From assembly GCA_046153875.1 (NCBI GenBank), contig JBJXFE010000009.1, positions 130,436 through 194,435 of the forward strand: DNA of 64,000 bases, in the 5' to 3' direction. Both the position numbers and the translations under genes were made by a program. Shown here piece by piece: positions 9,044 to 17,373 of this stretch (positions are counted from its first letter, which is position 1; every line of letters starts with the position of its first letter). Under the pieces are notes generated by a model. It made no database searches, had not been told where the DNA came from, and saw nothing but the letters and a program-made list of their open reading frames with translations. The DNA is from JBJXFE01 sp046153875. Its GTDB lineage: Bacteria > Planctomycetota > Phycisphaerae > Phycisphaerales > UBA1924.

Positions 9044-9835
9044 TCAGCGGCGACGGCGGAGGAGCAGGATGCCGGCGGGCGCGAGAAGCGCCAAGGCCCC
9101 CGGCGCGGGAACTGCGGCACTGAACGATACATCGTCGATGCCGAGGCCGTCGTCCTGGCCCGAGATGTCCTCGATGCGCCAGCGAATCGCCAGGTCGGTG
9201 CCCGCGGCCCAATTGAGGTTGAAGATCGTCGCGGTCAGGTTCGCCTGGTTGGCGGGGTCGTTGCCGTTGAGCGCGACGTCGGTCGGGCTGGCCTGCGTGT
9301 TGGGCGAGGTGAAGTTCAGGCCTGCGAAGCCCGTGACGGCAAACTCGATGGACGAGGTGAGCCCCCAGCCGAAGAACAGGTTGTTGGGCGTGGGAACGTT
9401 GCCGCGGCGCCACTGCTCGCCCGTGAACGTGATCGTCATCTCCTGGAGTGTCTGGCCCGTCGTGTTCGTGAACACCGCCCCGAAGCTGGAGATCTGGTTG
9501 CTCGTGGGGAGCGCACCCAAGGCCCGCTCGCCCGAACCGGTAGTGCCGAAGGAGATCACGCCGCGCCCGGCGGACCCCGCGAGGCTGCCGTCGTGGGCCT
9601 TGAACTCGGTGTCGAGGCTCGAGCCCGCGAAGTTCGCCCCGTACCAGCCGGGGACTCCGGTCGCACCCAGCACACCCTCGATCGCGTGCGGCCCGCGCCC
9701 GGGGATGGTCACCGCGCCGGTTGTGCCCAGCCCGTTGAAGTTCTGTGCGTACGTTCCGCCGGCATACAGGATCGGCTGCGCGCCGGCGAGGACGGCGGGA
9801 ACGAACAGCGCGACGGCGCACGACAAGCACTTCAT
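9044..9835 (-). CDS. Secreted protein with PEP-CTERM-like sorting tail
   Basis: The chosen start (MKCLSCAVALF) has a strong GGAGGAG ribosome binding site and gives a clean signal peptide ending at AGAQ. The 263-residue product has no enzyme motif that I recognise; its body is rich in Gly, Thr, Asn and Ser, as in beta-sandwich surface proteins, and contains GIDDVSFSAAVPAPG. It ends with VPAPG, a hydrophobic helix and RRRR, the layout of PEP-CTERM-type sorting signals. It is expected at the cell surface or outer membrane. The downstream YjiK-like gene is probably co-transcribed. Confidence 0.75.
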   Translation of the reverse strand: MKCLSCAVALFVPAVLAGAQPILYAGGTYAQNFNGLGTTGAVTIPGRGPHAIEGVLGATGVPGWYGANFAGSSLDTEFKAHDGSLAGSAGRGVISFGTTGSGERALGALPTSNQISSFGAVFTNTTGQTLQEMTITFTGEQWRRGNVPTPNNLFFGWGLTSSIEFAVTGFAGLNFTSPNTQASPTDVALNGNDPANQANLTATIFNLNWAAGTDLAIRWRIEDISGQDDGLGIDDVSFSAAVPAPGALALLAPAGILLLRRRR

Positions 9836-9984
9836 GGTCTCTCTCCTCCGTCGTCGGCTCCGGAGCCACGCGCCGCCGAAGTGCGGCACGCCCGGGCCCG
9901 CGACGGCCGGAAAGGTAGCGGCGGCTCTGTCGGCGCCGGGTCAACGCGGCGCAAAGGTGTTGTGAGAGATCGATCCCGGGGCGC

Positions 9985-11541
9985 TCAGCCGAACATCCGG
10001 AGCTGCTCGCTCTCGTGGACGATGTCGGTGATCGGGTGGTCGATGTCGATGCGGTAGTCGCCGGTGTAGCACGCGGTGCAGTAGGCGTCGGGCGCCCGGT
10101 CCATGCACGAGAGCATCCCCTCGAGCGACAGGTAGTGCAGCGAATCCACGCCCAGGAATCGGCGCACGTCCTCGATGGATTTGTCGTGGGCGATGAGCTG
10201 AGAACGCTCGGCGAAATCCACGCCGAAGTAGCACGGGTGACGGATGGGCGGGCAGGAGATGCGCAGGTGGATCTCCTTGGCGCCCGAGGCACGGATCTGG
10301 TCCATCTTCGCTTTGGTTGTCGTGCCGCGGACGATGGAATCGTCCACAACGACAAGCCGGCGGCCGCGCACGATATCGGTAATCACGTTGAGTTTGAGAC
10401 GCACGGCGGCGTTGCGTTCCGCCTGGCTGGGCTTGATGAACGTCCGACCGACGTACCGGTTGGGGACGATCCCCTCGCGGTACTGGATGCCGCTGGCGCG
10501 GGCATAGCCGTTGGCCGCGGAGCGCCCCGAGTCGGGCATGGGCATCACGTAGTCGGCGTCGACCGGGGCCTCGCGGGCGAGGCGCTCGCCGAGCCGCTCG
10601 CGGACCTCCTGCACGTTCTGGCCGAAGACGTTGCTGGCCGGGCTGGCGAAGTAGACGTGCTCGAAGACGCAGTGGGCGGGGCGCTCGGCGGGCTCGGCGA
10701 ACCGCCGGCTGCTCACGCCCGAGTCATCGAGCGTGACGATCTCGCCCGGCTCAACCTCGCGGACGAACGCCGCGCCGATGACGTCCAGGGCGACGGTCTC
10801 GCTGGCGACCACGGGCTCGCCCCCCGGCATCATCCCCAGGACGAGCGGGCGCCACCCCCACGGGTCGCGGGCGGCCTCGATCCGGCCCGGGAAGAGCAGG
10901 ACCAGGCTGAACGCGCCCTGAAGCCGGCGGAGCGTCGCGGCCAGGGGATCGGGCGTGCGCTGCTGTAACGGCGATGCCAGCAGGTGGATGATGACCTCGG
11001 TGTCGCTGGTCGTGTGAAAGAGGTGCCCGGACTCCTCGAACCGCAGGCGAAGAGCGTCGGCGTTCACCAGATTGCCGTTGTGGGCTACGGCAACCTGCCC
11101 GGCGATGTATTGCTCGACGAGCGGCTGCGCGTTGCACGCGAGCGAGCCGCCCGCGGTGGAGTACCGGTTGTGACCGATGACGCCGCGACCGCGCCCTCGC
11201 GACGCGGCGTCGGAACCGTCGTGACGCCCCGGCGCGCCGTTCGAGCCGGCCGCGCTCTCGAACCACGAGCCATTGCCGTACCACGATTCGAGTTGGCGGA
11301 TGGTGCGGTGATCGAAGACCTCGGGGACCAGCCCCATGCCCACGTGCCCGAAGAGGCGGGCGCCGTCGCTGACCGCCACTCCGGCGGACTCCTGCCCGCG
11401 ATGCTGCTGGGCGTAGAGCCCCAGATAGCCGAGCCGCACAGCGTCGGTGTGCCCCCAGATGCCCAGCACGCCGCATTTTTCCTTGGGCGCGTGCGGACCC
11501 CGATCGGGGACCAGCACCGGGAGCGGGATCGGGTGCTTCAT
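9985..11541 (-). CDS. purF: Amidophosphoribosyltransferase
   Basis: PurF makes 5-phosphoribosylamine from PRPP and glutamine, the first step of purine synthesis. The catalytic cysteine is at residue 23 (EKC-GVLGIWG), so a 22-residue propeptide should be removed, as in Bacillus-type PurF. The Ntn-glutaminase motifs QQHRGQES, IGHNRYST and AHNGNLVN and the PRPP loop VVVDDSIVRGTT are all present. Cysteines in PAHCVFE, RISCPP, HPC and YCTAC fit an Fe-S containing PurF. A ~30-residue Gly/Arg/Ser-rich stretch precedes GHNRYST and looks like an insertion. A TAAACT hexamer ends 10 nt before the ATG, so the mRNA leader may be very short. It is divergent from rpsD. Confidence 0.96.
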   Translation of the reverse strand: MKHPIPLPVLVPDRGPHAPKEKCGVLGIWGHTDAVRLGYLGLYAQQHRGQESAGVAVSDGARLFGHVGMGLVPEVFDHRTIRQLESWYGNGSWFESAAGSNGAPGRHDGSDAASRGRGRGVIGHNRYSTAGGSLACNAQPLVEQYIAGQVAVAHNGNLVNADALRLRFEESGHLFHTTSDTEVIIHLLASPLQQRTPDPLAATLRRLQGAFSLVLLFPGRIEAARDPWGWRPLVLGMMPGGEPVVASETVALDVIGAAFVREVEPGEIVTLDDSGVSSRRFAEPAERPAHCVFEHVYFASPASNVFGQNVQEVRERLGERLAREAPVDADYVMPMPDSGRSAANGYARASGIQYREGIVPNRYVGRTFIKPSQAERNAAVRLKLNVITDIVRGRRLVVVDDSIVRGTTTKAKMDQIRASGAKEIHLRISCPPIRHPCYFGVDFAERSQLIAHDKSIEDVRRFLGVDSLHYLSLEGMLSCMDRAPDAYCTACYTGDYRIDIDHPITDIVHESEQLRMFG

Positions 11542-11625
11542 CGTGCACGAGAGTTTAGCGCTGCTGAAGCGCGCGTGCGTCGCGCGCGGCGAACGGTGGT
11601 GCGCGCCAATGATCCCGACACACCC

Positions 11626-11656
11626 GCTTGACTTCGCCCACGGCCCTCCCTGGAAT
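11626..11656 (+). promoter_or_regulatory. Candidate sigma-70 type promoter for rpsD
   Basis: TTGACT at 11626-11631 is followed by TGGAAT (17-nt spacing) or the overlapping GAATAC (19-nt spacing). It lies about 145 bp before rpsD, in the divergent purF/rpsD spacer. Matched only by eye. Confidence 0.35.
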
Positions 11657-11711
11657 ACCGCCTGATTGCCCGGATCCACCCCGGACCGCAGCCGCGGCCA
11701 CCCGGCGGATC

Positions 11712-11730
11712 GTCGGCCTTGTCGGCCGAC
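11712..11730 (+). promoter_or_regulatory. Hairpin in the rpsD mRNA leader
   Basis: GTCGGCC (11712-11718) and GGCCGAC (11724-11730) form a perfect 7-bp stem with a 5-nt loop in the ~150-nt stretch before rpsD. S4 is an autoregulator that binds its own mRNA leader in several bacteria, so a regulatory leader is plausible. No known S4 leader motif was recognised here. Confidence 0.3.
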
Positions 11731-11798
11731 ACCCCTCGCTCCCTCGCGGGCGCAAGGCGGACGGAAGGACCTCTCGCCCCGCAAGGACCCGTTCAAGC

Positions 11799-12401
11799 AT
11801 GGCACGGTACATCGGCCCCAAGGTCAGGCTGTCGCGTCGCGTCGGTGTTCCCATCGCCGACATCCCCAAGCACACCGCCAACGAGCGCATCCGCACCCCC
11901 GCGGGCCAGCACGGGTTCCGCGGGCGGCGCCTGCGGGACTACGGCGTCCGCCTCAACGAGAAACAGAAGGTCAGGTTCCACTACTGCGTGCTCGAGAAGC
12001 AGTTCCGCCGGTACATCGCCGAGGCCGCCCGCCGCCCCGGGAACACCGGCGCGGTGCTCATGCAGATCCTCGAGCAGCGCCTGGACAACGTGGTCCGGCG
12101 TTCGGGCCTGGCCCGGACGATCTGGGCCGCGCGCCAGATGGTCGCGCACGGGCACGTGTTCGTGAATGGCCGCAAGACCGACCGTCCCAGCTACGAGGTG
12201 GACGTGGGAGACGCGATCACGTTCAAGCCCAAGGCGCAGAAGCTCGCCCGCGACGCGATGGAGTCGCTGGCCGGGCACGAGGTGCCCGGGTGGCTCGAGC
12301 TCAACCCTTCCGAGCTGACGCTCAAGGTGCTGGCGACGCCCGCGATGGACCAGATCCCGTTTGACGTGAACCCGAACCTGATCGTCGAGTTTTACCGGTA
12401 G
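11799..12401 (+). CDS. rpsD: 30S ribosomal protein S4
   Basis: S4 is a primary 16S rRNA binding protein that starts assembly of the small-subunit body. The 200-residue product begins MARYIGPKVRLSRR and contains the long helical EKQKVRFHYCVLEKQFRRY segment and the S4 RNA-binding domain (LEQRLDNVVRRSGLARTIWAARQMVAHGHVFVNGRK). The ending PNLIVEFYR is characteristic. Longer in-frame extensions upstream are rejected because they add Pro/Arg-rich sequence unlike S4. It stands alone rather than in an alpha-operon arrangement, with its own leader of about 150-250 nt. Confidence 0.97.
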   Translation: MARYIGPKVRLSRRVGVPIADIPKHTANERIRTPAGQHGFRGRRLRDYGVRLNEKQKVRFHYCVLEKQFRRYIAEAARRPGNTGAVLMQILEQRLDNVVRRSGLARTIWAARQMVAHGHVFVNGRKTDRPSYEVDVGDAITFKPKAQKLARDAMESLAGHEVPGWLELNPSELTLKVLATPAMDQIPFDVNPNLIVEFYR

Positions 12402-12440
12402 AGTGGACAGCGGCTGGCGGCCTGCGGCGATCAGCTCTCA

Positions 12441-12483
12441 GCCGGGCGGAGTGGCCCCGCGGAGCCAAGCCGTTCCGCCCGGC
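12441..12483. terminator. Dyad downstream of rpsD, terminator or REP-like element
   Basis: GCCGGGCGGA (12441-12450) and TCCGCCCGGC (12474-12483) are perfect 10-nt inverted arms with a 23-nt loop. Outside them CAGCTCTCAGC and GCTGACGGCTG are also partly complementary. No T-run follows. It may end rpsD transcription or be a mobile palindromic repeat of the kind suspected elsewhere in this window. Confidence 0.45.
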
Positions 12484-12505
12484 CGATCGCTGACGGCTGA
12501 CCCAC

Positions 12506-14575
12506 ATGCTTAAGGCGCTCCGCAAGTACAACAAGTGGATCCTGGTGATCGGCGGCATCCTCCTGATGCTGGCCTTCCTGGTCCAGCCGGCGATCAACCA
12601 GCTCAGCGGCGACCCCAACGCGCGCCCGTGGGCAAAGCTGGACGGGCGGACGCTCCGCGCCCGCGACTCCCATCGCGCGCAGCGCGAAATCCAGGCCGTC
12701 GAACAGCTCACCTTCGGCCTGTTCCCCGGCGGAGTGGGCGTCGTTGACCGGGACGTGCGCCACTGGGTGTTGCTCGCCCACGAGGCGAGCGAGGGGGGTT
12801 TCACGGGCGAGGCCGGGGACGGCGCGGAGTTCCTGCCCACGCTGCTCGCCGGCATCCAGATGGACCAGCGGTTCGGGAACTGGCGCGGCCTGGCCGAGAG
12901 TTTTCCCTCGGTCATGACGGTCTACAACCAAGCGGTCGAGCAGTTCGCGGAGGCTGTTCCGCGGATGATCGCCCAGGCCTCGCGCGAGCACGGATTGTCG
13001 GAGTCAGAGATCCACGCGGCCCTGAGCCGCCTGCGCGGGATCATCCGGATGCAGGAGGCGTACCTGGAGGCCGCACGGGTTTCTGATCGGCGTGCGGCCC
13101 TCACCGGGCGGCGGACGCGCGACGCCGCATGGGTGGACTATGCGTTCATCCCCGCGTCGGTGGGCATCGAAGCCGTGCCCGATCCCGACGAGGCGACGCT
13201 CGCCGCCCACGTCGAGAAGTTCAAGGCGACCAAACCCGGCGAGGGCGAGTTCGGCGTGGGGTATCTGCTGCCCGAGCGCGTCCGGCTCGAGTGGCTCACG
13301 CTCGACGCCGAAGCGATCGAGGCCGCGATCAACCCCGACCCCGTCGCGGTGAACAAGCGGTACCTCCAGGACAACAAGCAGAAGTACAAGGGCGACTTCG
13401 CCGCGGAGCGGGCCGGTGTGGTGCGCGACATGAAGGCGGAGCGCGTCGCGGAGGTCATGCAGGAGGCCCACCGCGCCATCCAGGCCGAGGTGCTCAAGGT
13501 CACGCGCCGGCTGGAACCCGACGGGCGGTTCAAGAAGCTCCCGGCGGACTGGGCCGCCCAGCGCCCCCGCTTCGAGCCCGTCGCCGCCGTCGTCGTCGAG
13601 CAGGTCAAAAAGGCTTTGGGCGTGACCATCCCGCTGCCGACGGTGACCGTTCGTGCGGCCGATTGGGTCACCCGCACCGACGCCGCATCGCTCGACGGGA
13701 TCGGGTTCAGCGCGATGCAGTCGGGGACGCTCCGCCGCCCATTCGTGGAGGTGGTCTTCGGCGTCCGCGAGCTCCGCCCGCCCGGCGCGGCCGACACGGA
13801 GTCCACCCTCGCGGTACAGACGGGCGTGCCGATCGTGGAGGCGCACTTCCAGGGGCCCGACGGCGACCGGTTCTATGTCACCGTGCTGGACGCGCGCCGT
13901 GAATCAGCGCCCGATTCGCTCGACGAGATCCGCGCCACGGCGATTAGCGACTACAAGCGCATCAGAGCTTTCGAGGGTCTGGCCGCTCGTGCGGATGAGT
14001 TCCGGTCGCTGGCGGTCGCCGAGGGGGTCCGGAAGGTCGTCGATCTCGTGCAGCCGCCCGAGGCCAAGCCGCGCGAGTTCACACCCGACCTGGGCGAGGT
14101 GGACGCGACCAACTCCGACGCCGGCAAGCCCGCCCCGGCCCTGCGGACACGGGTCTCGGTCACACGCGAGCAGATGACCGCTGCGGCGTCGGACCTGGGC
14201 GACGTGGACGTGCAGGAGGTCCGCGATGCGATCCTCGGCGCGGCCGCCGCGCTCGACCCCCTCGCGCCGCCCGGCCACTTCGACCCCGCGACCGCGACAG
14301 TCACCGTCCCGGTGCCCAGGAAGTTGGGCGTCGTGGTGGCGCGGATCACCGCCCTCTCCCCGCTGACCCGCGAGGCGTACCAGCAGTCGGACCCGACGCT
14401 CGAGTCGGAAACGCGCGGCCGTGAACTGATGAGCGAAGCGGACCGCCGCGTGCCGCGCGACTATCCCTTCAGCCTCACGCGGCTTCTGGAGCGCCACACC
14501 TGGATCTCCGACGAGCCCGAGGAGGACGAGAAGGCGCCGGGCAACGAACCCGTGCCCCCCTCCGGCAACGGCTGA
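12506..14575 (+). CDS. Membrane-anchored SurA/PpiD-like periplasmic protein without a visible rotamase domain
   Basis: The 689-residue protein starts with LRKYNKW, a single transmembrane helix (about residues 11-30) and then a long soluble region. N-terminal anchor plus a helical domain around residues 40-190 (DRDVRHWVLLAHEA, AVEQFAEAVPRMIAQ, SEIHAALSRLRG) resemble the SurA/PpiD chaperone N domain. Downstream are charged helices (about 270-350) and an Ala/Pro-rich C terminus ending in an acidic tail. I do not see parvulin rotamase motifs. It probably works in the periplasm on folding or outer-membrane protein traffic, but this rests on domain resemblance only. It follows rpsD by about 100 bp, separated by a dyad. 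Confidence 0.5.
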   Translation: MLKALRKYNKWILVIGGILLMLAFLVQPAINQLSGDPNARPWAKLDGRTLRARDSHRAQREIQAVEQLTFGLFPGGVGVVDRDVRHWVLLAHEASEGGFTGEAGDGAEFLPTLLAGIQMDQRFGNWRGLAESFPSVMTVYNQAVEQFAEAVPRMIAQASREHGLSESEIHAALSRLRGIIRMQEAYLEAARVSDRRAALTGRRTRDAAWVDYAFIPASVGIEAVPDPDEATLAAHVEKFKATKPGEGEFGVGYLLPERVRLEWLTLDAEAIEAAINPDPVAVNKRYLQDNKQKYKGDFAAERAGVVRDMKAERVAEVMQEAHRAIQAEVLKVTRRLEPDGRFKKLPADWAAQRPRFEPVAAVVVEQVKKALGVTIPLPTVTVRAADWVTRTDAASLDGIGFSAMQSGTLRRPFVEVVFGVRELRPPGAADTESTLAVQTGVPIVEAHFQGPDGDRFYVTVLDARRESAPDSLDEIRATAISDYKRIRAFEGLAARADEFRSLAVAEGVRKVVDLVQPPEAKPREFTPDLGEVDATNSDAGKPAPALRTRVSVTREQMTAAASDLGDVDVQEVRDAILGAAAALDPLAPPGHFDPATATVTVPVPRKLGVVVARITALSPLTREAYQQSDPTLESETRGRELMSEADRRVPRDYPFSLTRLLERHTWISDEPEEDEKAPGNEPVPPSGNG

Positions 14576-14605
14576 AACACGTCGTGCCGCCATCCGCCGG
14601 TCGCG

Positions 14606-16240
14606 CTACACGCGCTGCCGGGCCCATCCTCCGTGCGCGAACCGCGCCACGAAGAGCACGCCGCGGATCACGATCTCGATACACAGCCCGATCCAGAGCC
14701 CGCGCAGGCCCCAATCCCACGGCGACGGGTTCTCGAAGACCGCACCCGGCCCGCCCCCCAGCCACGCGGGCCGCGGGATGTCGGCCCCCGAGAGGATGTA
14801 CGCCAGGGGAAGCCGCAGCACGTACGTGCATATCCACGTGACGTACATGACCACCTTGACATCGCCCGCGCCCCGCATCGCCTGGCGCAGCACGATGCCG
14901 ATCCCGAAGGGAATCTGCACGAGCCCGGTGATGAAGAGGAGTTCCGGCGTGACCGCCAGGTGCGTCGGCTGCGACGAGAGCATCCCCACAAGCGTGTGCG
15001 GGAAGAGCATGAAGACAACGCCGATCATCCCCATGACCGCGCCGGCGACAAGCGTGCAGGCGAGGATCGCCCGCCGGGCCATCCGCGGGCTGCCCGCGCC
15101 CAGGTACTGCCCGGCGAGCGTCGCCGCGGCGATCGCGATGGCGAACCCGGGCTGGAAGCTGAACGCCTCGATGCGGATCGCCACGGTGTGCGCCCCGACC
15201 ATGCCCGCGCCGACCCACGAGACGATGAGCACGACGAGGAAGTTCCCCGCCCACATCCCCAGCGTCTCAAGAAAGTTCGGGAACCCGATGCGGAGCATCC
15301 GCCTCATCGTGTGCATGTGCGGCCGCAGGCGCCGCCGCAGCAGCCGCACGCCCGCCAGCCCGCGCGCCAGCACGCCGAGGATGAGCACCGCCCCGACCGC
15401 GTGGCCCAGCATCGTGCCGATCGCGATCCCGGTCACGCCGAGATCGAAGCCGAAGGGGTTGTGCAGGATCGTCCGCGTGACCGTCTGCCCGCCCGCCACC
15501 ACCGTGGTCTTGAAGTCCACCCCCGCGAGACTCCAGCTCGCGCCCATGTTGACCAGGTTCACCACGATCATCACCCGCATGGGCAGGAACGTGCTTCCCG
15601 CGCCGCGCACGCACGCGATCCCCGCGTACAGCAGGGCCATGAACGGGACGTCGAACGCCATGATCCCCATGTAACGCCGGAAGGCATCGATCGACCCCGG
15701 GTCGTCGAACAGCAGGCCCCCGAGCGCTCCCGACGTGAGGAACAGGACCCCGCCGAGCCCGACGCCCGCCGCGAGAGCCAGAAGCATCGTCTGCCCCACC
15801 GCCGCGTTCGCCACGGCCAGCCGCCCCGCGCCCACCGACCGGCTGATGAGGGCCGTCGCGCCGACGTCGAGAGCCATGATGACCAGCCCGAGGAACCACA
15901 GGCAGTACGCGGCCATCCCGATCGCGTCGGCCGCGGGTTCGCTGATCCCCGCCGCCAGCACCGTGTCCGTGAGCCCGACCAGCGTGTTCAGCAGCGAATC
16001 CACCAGCACGGGCCACGCGAGCACCCAGATCGCCCGGTTCATCGTGAGCCCCGCCAGGCGCCCCGACTTCAGCCGGCCGTCCGGCGTCACGCCGAGCTCG
16101 CCGCGCCCCGCGGCGCCGGCCCGGCGCGCGGGCGGGGCGAGGGCCACCGCCTCCTCGGACGGGTCGAGCGAGCCCGGGTCGAGGCTGGGCGGGACGGGAG
16201 GGCGTGAGTCGGGCGGCGGCGATGCGCGGTCGGCGGACAC
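14606..16240 (-). CDS. MATE family efflux transporter
   Basis: The 544-residue protein has a Pro/Ala-rich cytosolic N-terminal extension of about 65 residues, then twelve hydrophobic segments in two MATE half-domains. Family features include AWPVLVDSLLNTLVGLTDTVLAAG in the first helix, RGAGSTFLPMRV, and the second-half counterpart GFPNFLETLGMW and RQAMRGAGD. MATE proteins export cationic drugs or metabolites using Na+ or H+ gradients; the substrate is unknown. The GTG start has no Shine-Dalgarno but a TACCAT hexamer 7 nt upstream, fitting leaderless transcription. It is convergent with the SurA-like gene. Confidence 0.92.
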   Translation of the reverse strand: MSADRASPPPDSRPPVPPSLDPGSLDPSEEAVALAPPARRAGAAGRGELGVTPDGRLKSGRLAGLTMNRAIWVLAWPVLVDSLLNTLVGLTDTVLAAGISEPAADAIGMAAYCLWFLGLVIMALDVGATALISRSVGAGRLAVANAAVGQTMLLALAAGVGLGGVLFLTSGALGGLLFDDPGSIDAFRRYMGIMAFDVPFMALLYAGIACVRGAGSTFLPMRVMIVVNLVNMGASWSLAGVDFKTTVVAGGQTVTRTILHNPFGFDLGVTGIAIGTMLGHAVGAVLILGVLARGLAGVRLLRRRLRPHMHTMRRMLRIGFPNFLETLGMWAGNFLVVLIVSWVGAGMVGAHTVAIRIEAFSFQPGFAIAIAAATLAGQYLGAGSPRMARRAILACTLVAGAVMGMIGVVFMLFPHTLVGMLSSQPTHLAVTPELLFITGLVQIPFGIGIVLRQAMRGAGDVKVVMYVTWICTYVLRLPLAYILSGADIPRPAWLGGGPGAVFENPSPWDWGLRGLWIGLCIEIVIRGVLFVARFAHGGWARQRV

Positions 16241-16253
16241 GGGGCGGATGGTA
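16238..16253 (-). promoter_or_regulatory. -10-like hexamer placing the transcript start at the MATE GTG
   Basis: On the minus strand TACCAT (16253-16248), 7 nt, then GTG (16240-16238). No Shine-Dalgarno intervenes. Part of the recurrent leaderless pattern in this window. Confidence 0.45.
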
Positions 16254-16282
16254 GGGAGCGCTCGGGCGCGCCCGAATGAGAA

Positions 16283-17236
16283 CTAGCCGCCCGGCCGGCG
16301 GTTCCACCGCTTGAAGAACGCGCCGAGGATGTTGTCCGCGCCGCGCTGCGGCCACGGGAACCGCTGCCCCCCGGGGAGCAGCGACGCCGCGAACGCACGC
16401 GCGAGTCGCGCGGTCGTGCGGATTCCCTCGACGAGCGAGGCGCGCGGCTTGAGCGCGTTGGGGCGGAGCGCGAGCACCGTCACGTCGTCGTGCGGCGGCT
16501 CGGCGCCCGAGGACTGCACCGCGTCGAGGAGGTTCGTGATGAGCCGGCGCGGGTCGGTGGGGTCGAGCTTCGACGCAATCGCCAACAATCCGGCCTGCCC
16601 GATCATCCGGCCCGCGGCGTCCTTGGCCTCGATCAGCGAGTCGGTGTACACCAGCACAAGGTCGCCGGGCTCGAGCCGCACGCCGATCTGGTCGTACCGC
16701 GTCGGCTCGGCGATCCCCAGGGGGATGTTCGCAAGCCCCTCGGCCCGATTCGCCTCGGAGTTCTCCAGGAACGACCAGGCACGCCGGCGGGCGCGGTACC
16801 AGAGCGGGCGCGGGTGCCCCGCGTTGCACAGCGTGAGATAGTCGGTCGGCACCCAGTACGTGGCGATGACGGCCGTGGCGAACCCGCCCGCGACGCCCCC
16901 GTCCGCGTCCGAGAGCGCAGCGAACTCGCGGTTAAGCCCGCCCACGAACCGACCCATGTCGACGTAGTTGACGTAGCGGCGCATGAGGTCGCGCAGCCCC
17001 GTGGCCACCCGGGCCACCGACTGGCCGTGCCCGCTCACGTCCGCGACGAGCAGCCGCGTGATCCGCCCCGAGGCGCAGCTGGAGACATAGTGAATGTCAC
17101 CGCCGGCCGCCTCGCCCTTGTACGGTCGGCTGTAGACCCACGCGTCGAGCCCGGGCATGACCACGCCGTTGTCCACGGCCTGGTTGCCGCCCCAGACTTC
17201 GAGGCACTGCATGGTGTGCTGTGCGGCGGCGGGCAT
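16283..17236 (-). CDS. SpoIIE/RsbU-type PP2C serine phosphatase
   Basis: This 317-residue cytosolic protein has the metal-binding motifs of SpoIIE-type PP2C phosphatases: AAGGDIHY, LLVADVSGHG, GGFATAVIATY, LCNAGHPRPL, LVLVYTDSLIEA and PHDDVTVLAL. Such enzymes dephosphorylate anti-sigma factor antagonists and so switch on stress or developmental sigma factors. It has no visible sensor domain; the C-terminal ~60 residues are Arg/Leu-rich and unassigned. The ATG was chosen because TACAGT lies exactly 6 nt upstream; a shorter start 24 bp downstream is possible. No partner anti-sigma gene lies nearby. Confidence 0.88.
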   Translation of the reverse strand: MPAAAQHTMQCLEVWGGNQAVDNGVVMPGLDAWVYSRPYKGEAAGGDIHYVSSCASGRITRLLVADVSGHGQSVARVATGLRDLMRRYVNYVDMGRFVGGLNREFAALSDADGGVAGGFATAVIATYWVPTDYLTLCNAGHPRPLWYRARRRAWSFLENSEANRAEGLANIPLGIAEPTRYDQIGVRLEPGDLVLVYTDSLIEAKDAAGRMIGQAGLLAIASKLDPTDPRRLITNLLDAVQSSGAEPPHDDVTVLALRPNALKPRASLVEGIRTTARLARAFAASLLPGGQRFPWPQRGADNILGAFFKRWNRRPGG

Positions 17237-17248
17237 GGGTTGACTGTA
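17234..17248 (-). promoter_or_regulatory. -10-like hexamer placing the transcript start at the phosphatase ATG
   Basis: Minus strand TACAGT (17248-17243), 6 nt, ATG (17236-17234). No Shine-Dalgarno. The same hexamer with the same spacing precedes hflX. Confidence 0.5.
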
Positions 17249-17373
17249 TGGGGAGCGGCGCGCCACCGGACGTCCGGCCGGCGACCGCAACGCTCACCGG
17301 CATCGACATACCGCCCGGATGGGATGCAGCCGAGTCACCGGAGATTCAATCACCCACGAGCCGAACGCGGGAC

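Noticed and set aside
11628..11798. An upstream in-frame extension of rpsD
   Set aside because: It adds Pro/Arg-rich residues not found in S4; the MARYIGPK start is the family start.
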